Shown: positions 62,502-64,000 of the stretch, piece after piece | How positions within the stretch are numbered: position 1 is the stretch's first letter | How the letters are laid out: each line of letters begins with the position of its first letter | Origin: JAUMBM01 sp964645715 | GTDB taxonomy: Bacteria; Bacteroidota; Bacteroidia; Chitinophagales; Saprospiraceae | Assembly: GCA_964645715.1 (NCBI GenBank) | Contig: CAZYAO010000017.1 | Coordinates: 1 to 64,000 of the forward strand | Direction: 5' to 3' | Length of the DNA stretch: 64,000 nt | Translations under genes and position numbers: made by a program | The notes under the pieces: generated by a model | What the model saw: only the letters and a program-made list of their open reading frames with translations | Told to the model about the DNA's origin: nothing | The model's database searches: none

Positions 62502-63437
62502 ATGAAAACATACCCGCTGCTCGCACTTGCGTGCCTTTCTTTTGTTTTTTGGAGTTGTGAGGAAGAATTTATTCCGCCAGTTGTTGATACGGTCGATGAG
62601 CTGGTGGTAGAGGGGTATATTGAGGCAGGCGATGAGCCTGCGCCTGCTATCGTCTTTCTGAGCCGAAGCTTCCCCTTTTTTAGCCGATTGAGCGCTGAGC
62701 AATTGGCCAATGCCTATGTCAGAGGCGCAAAGGTAACTGTGTCCGATGGTAGTAAAACGGTGCAGCTTACAGAGATTTGTCTGAATGATCTCCCCGCGAG
62801 CTTACAGGATCAGGTGGCTGCATGGCTAGGCTTTGATGCCGATAGTCTGTTATTTAATATTTGTGCCTACGTGGATGTGGCCAATGAGTTGCCCGCACAG
62901 ACAGGCAAAACCTACAGTTTGCGCATCGAGGCAGCAGGAAAAATTCTGACAGCGAGTACAACTATTCCCGAACGGGCTGTTATAGACAGTGTCTATTTTA
63001 CACCACCTCCGGGTAAACCCAATGATACGCTCGCTCAATGTCTTGTGAGTATGCAGGATCCTCCGGGTATACCCAATTTTTATCGCTACTTTACGTCAAC
63101 CAACGGAGGACCGTTAAGACCGCCTTTCGGTTCTGTGACAGATGACCGCCTCTTTGATGGTCAAAGCTTTACCTTCCCGCTTCCCAAGGCAGAGTCGCGT
63201 ACGGCTGATTTTGATTTTGAGACTTTTGGACTTTACCGCCGGGGAGATGAGGTAGTCATCAAGTTTGCTAATATCGATCAGGATCACTACAACTTTTGGA
63301 GCACACTCGAGTTCAATGCTGCCAACCAAGGGCCGTTTTCTACTTATACGCGGGTCGATCACAATATTCAGGGGGGCATTGGTATATGGGGTGGACTAAA
63401 TGTGCGTTATATTCGCACCATCGTCCCCGAAAACTGA
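62502..63437 (+). CDS. DUF4249 family lipoprotein
   Basis: A 311-residue outer-envelope lipoprotein. The signal peptide ends in W-S-C-E-E-E, with the lipid-modified Cys near residue 18. The sequence L-V-V-E-G-Y-I-E and the F-R-Y-x-x-x-G-type beta repeats match DUF4249, a family that usually accompanies TonB-dependent receptors in Bacteroidota; none is adjacent here. It starts 16 bases after copA, so it may share its transcript. Confidence 0.85.
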   Translation: MKTYPLLALACLSFVFWSCEEEFIPPVVDTVDELVVEGYIEAGDEPAPAIVFLSRSFPFFSRLSAEQLANAYVRGAKVTVSDGSKTVQLTEICLNDLPASLQDQVAAWLGFDADSLLFNICAYVDVANELPAQTGKTYSLRIEAAGKILTASTTIPERAVIDSVYFTPPPGKPNDTLAQCLVSMQDPPGIPNFYRYFTSTNGGPLRPPFGSVTDDRLFDGQSFTFPLPKAESRTADFDFETFGLYRRGDEVVIKFANIDQDHYNFWSTLEFNAANQGPFSTYTRVDHNIQGGIGIWGGLNVRYIRTIVPEN

Positions 63438-63490
63438 AGCGATGGATAGGAGGACGGTTATTTATTGATTAATCTACTTTGTGACTAAGC

Positions 63491-63832
63491 ATGGCAACGG
63501 AAGAAGTAAAGTCTAGCAGCGAAATTGTAATTACAGTCGGACTCAATGAGGATAAATTGCCCGTGCAGCTCCAATGGCAGGCGCAGTCGGGTCAATTGGG
63601 AGACTGCAAAGCACTACTGCTTTCCTTGTTTGATCGGGAAACCAAAGAGACGCTCAAAATTGATCTTTGGACACTGGACATGGAAATCATTGAAATGGAT
63701 CGCTTTATGTTTTCAACGCTGCGGGCATTGGCTGATACCTATTTCAAAGCTACTTCAAATAAAGAGCTATCTGCTGATTTTCAGCGATTTGTTCAGTATT
63801 TTGGGGAGCAAACGGAAATCATCAAGCCTTGA
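63491..63832 (+). CDS. gldC: Gliding motility protein GldC
   Basis: A 113-residue cytoplasmic protein resembling GldC: opening S-E-I-V-I-T-V-G-L-N-E, then I-D-L-W-T-L-D-M and a C-terminal helix (R-A-L-A-D-T-Y). In Flavobacterium it is required for full gliding activity, and its presence is consistent with the T9SS cargo in the window. Its stop codon overlaps the ATG of the next gene. Confidence 0.85.
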   Translation: MATEEVKSSSEIVITVGLNEDKLPVQLQWQAQSGQLGDCKALLLSLFDRETKETLKIDLWTLDMEIIEMDRFMFSTLRALADTYFKATSNKELSADFQRFVQYFGEQTEIIKP

Positions 63833-64000
63833 TGCTGGTGCTTTGGGTGGCAGCGGCAACCATTTTGTATCCGCTGTTCCCGCCCGCTGTACAGTGGCTG
63901 GATCCGTTGACGCACGATTTTGGCAGTATTCCCGCTAATGTGGAGGTGAGGCACGACTTTCGCTTTCTGAATACCGGCACCGAACCGGTCCTGATTGATA
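63832..64000 (+). CDS. DUF1573 protein, N-terminal fragment at window edge
   Basis: The ATG overlaps the gldC stop. After a hydrophobic N-terminus (residues 2-20) comes H-D-F-G-S-I-P-A-N-V-E-V-R-H-D-F-R-F-L-N-T-G-T-E-P, the signature of DUF1573 (ASH-like beta-sandwich) proteins secreted by Bacteroidota. The right part lies beyond the window. Confidence 0.75.
   Translation, partial: MLVLWVAAATILYPLFPPAVQWLDPLTHDFGSIPANVEVRHDFRFLNTGTEPVLID

Overview
This window comes from a member of the Bacteroidota, most likely a Saprospiria/Lewinella-type marine or sludge bacterium. The evidence is: four secreted proteins with type IX secretion (T9SS) C-terminal sorting domains, a gliding protein GldC, DUF4249 and DUF2480 proteins, a bacteroidete LptD, a Na+-NQR operon, many promoters with the Bacteroidota -7 box TAnnTTTG, and no obvious Shine-Dalgarno sequences. 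GC content looks close to 50 percent. I saw no tRNA, rRNA, CRISPR array, insertion sequence or phage gene. There is one 100-N assembly gap.

Layout. 1-7.4 kb: a minus-strand electron-transfer cluster of a b-type membrane cytochrome, a membrane-anchored ferredoxin/flavoprotein and three large multihaem c cytochromes (58 CXXCH motifs visible; the third runs off the left edge). 7.6-12.4 kb: a T9SS zinc metalloprotease, a class V aminotransferase and a sugar isomerase. 12.7-21.2 kb: pyrophosphatase, PnuC and the complete nqrABCDEF operon, whose NqrA carries an extra membrane-anchoring N-terminus. 21.3-25.4 kb: a DUF3299-like protein, glutamate dehydrogenase and ccmBCD (cytochrome c maturation), which suits the haem-rich cluster. 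25.7-32.6 kb: amidase, a secreted unknown, rimO, and an acyl-CoA thioesterase / esterase / MscS operon. 32.6-42.9 kb: a 44-residue membrane protein, sbcCD, and three tandem paralogous T9SS metalloproteases. 43-52.7 kb: malate dehydrogenase, a membrane-tethered LuxR-type regulator, and a cell-envelope group (MCE protein, amidase, LptD). 53.3-56.6 kb: a trehalose synthase-maltokinase fusion whose GH13 catalytic residues are substituted. 56.7-60.3 kb: NUDIX, lytic transglycosylase, DUF2480, ScpB and an exported superoxide dismutase. 60.4-64 kb: copper ATPase, DUF4249 lipoprotein, GldC and the start of a DUF1573 protein.

How they fit together. The respiratory theme is strong: Na+-NQR feeds quinone, a separate cytochrome b/ferredoxin-flavoprotein/multihaem cluster looks like an electron conduit into the periplasm, and CcmBCD supplies the haem. 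The most surprising single gene is the trehalose synthase fusion, in which the GH13 nucleophile Asp is Ser and the acid/base Glu is Asp while the kinase half looks intact. A second recurring feature is a family of unusually long, near-perfect intergenic palindromes, often in pairs (one GC-cored, one A/T-only), at most gene ends and once between two divergent genes. A structured 380-nt stretch with its own promoter box and terminator before the trehalose gene is a candidate RNA gene.
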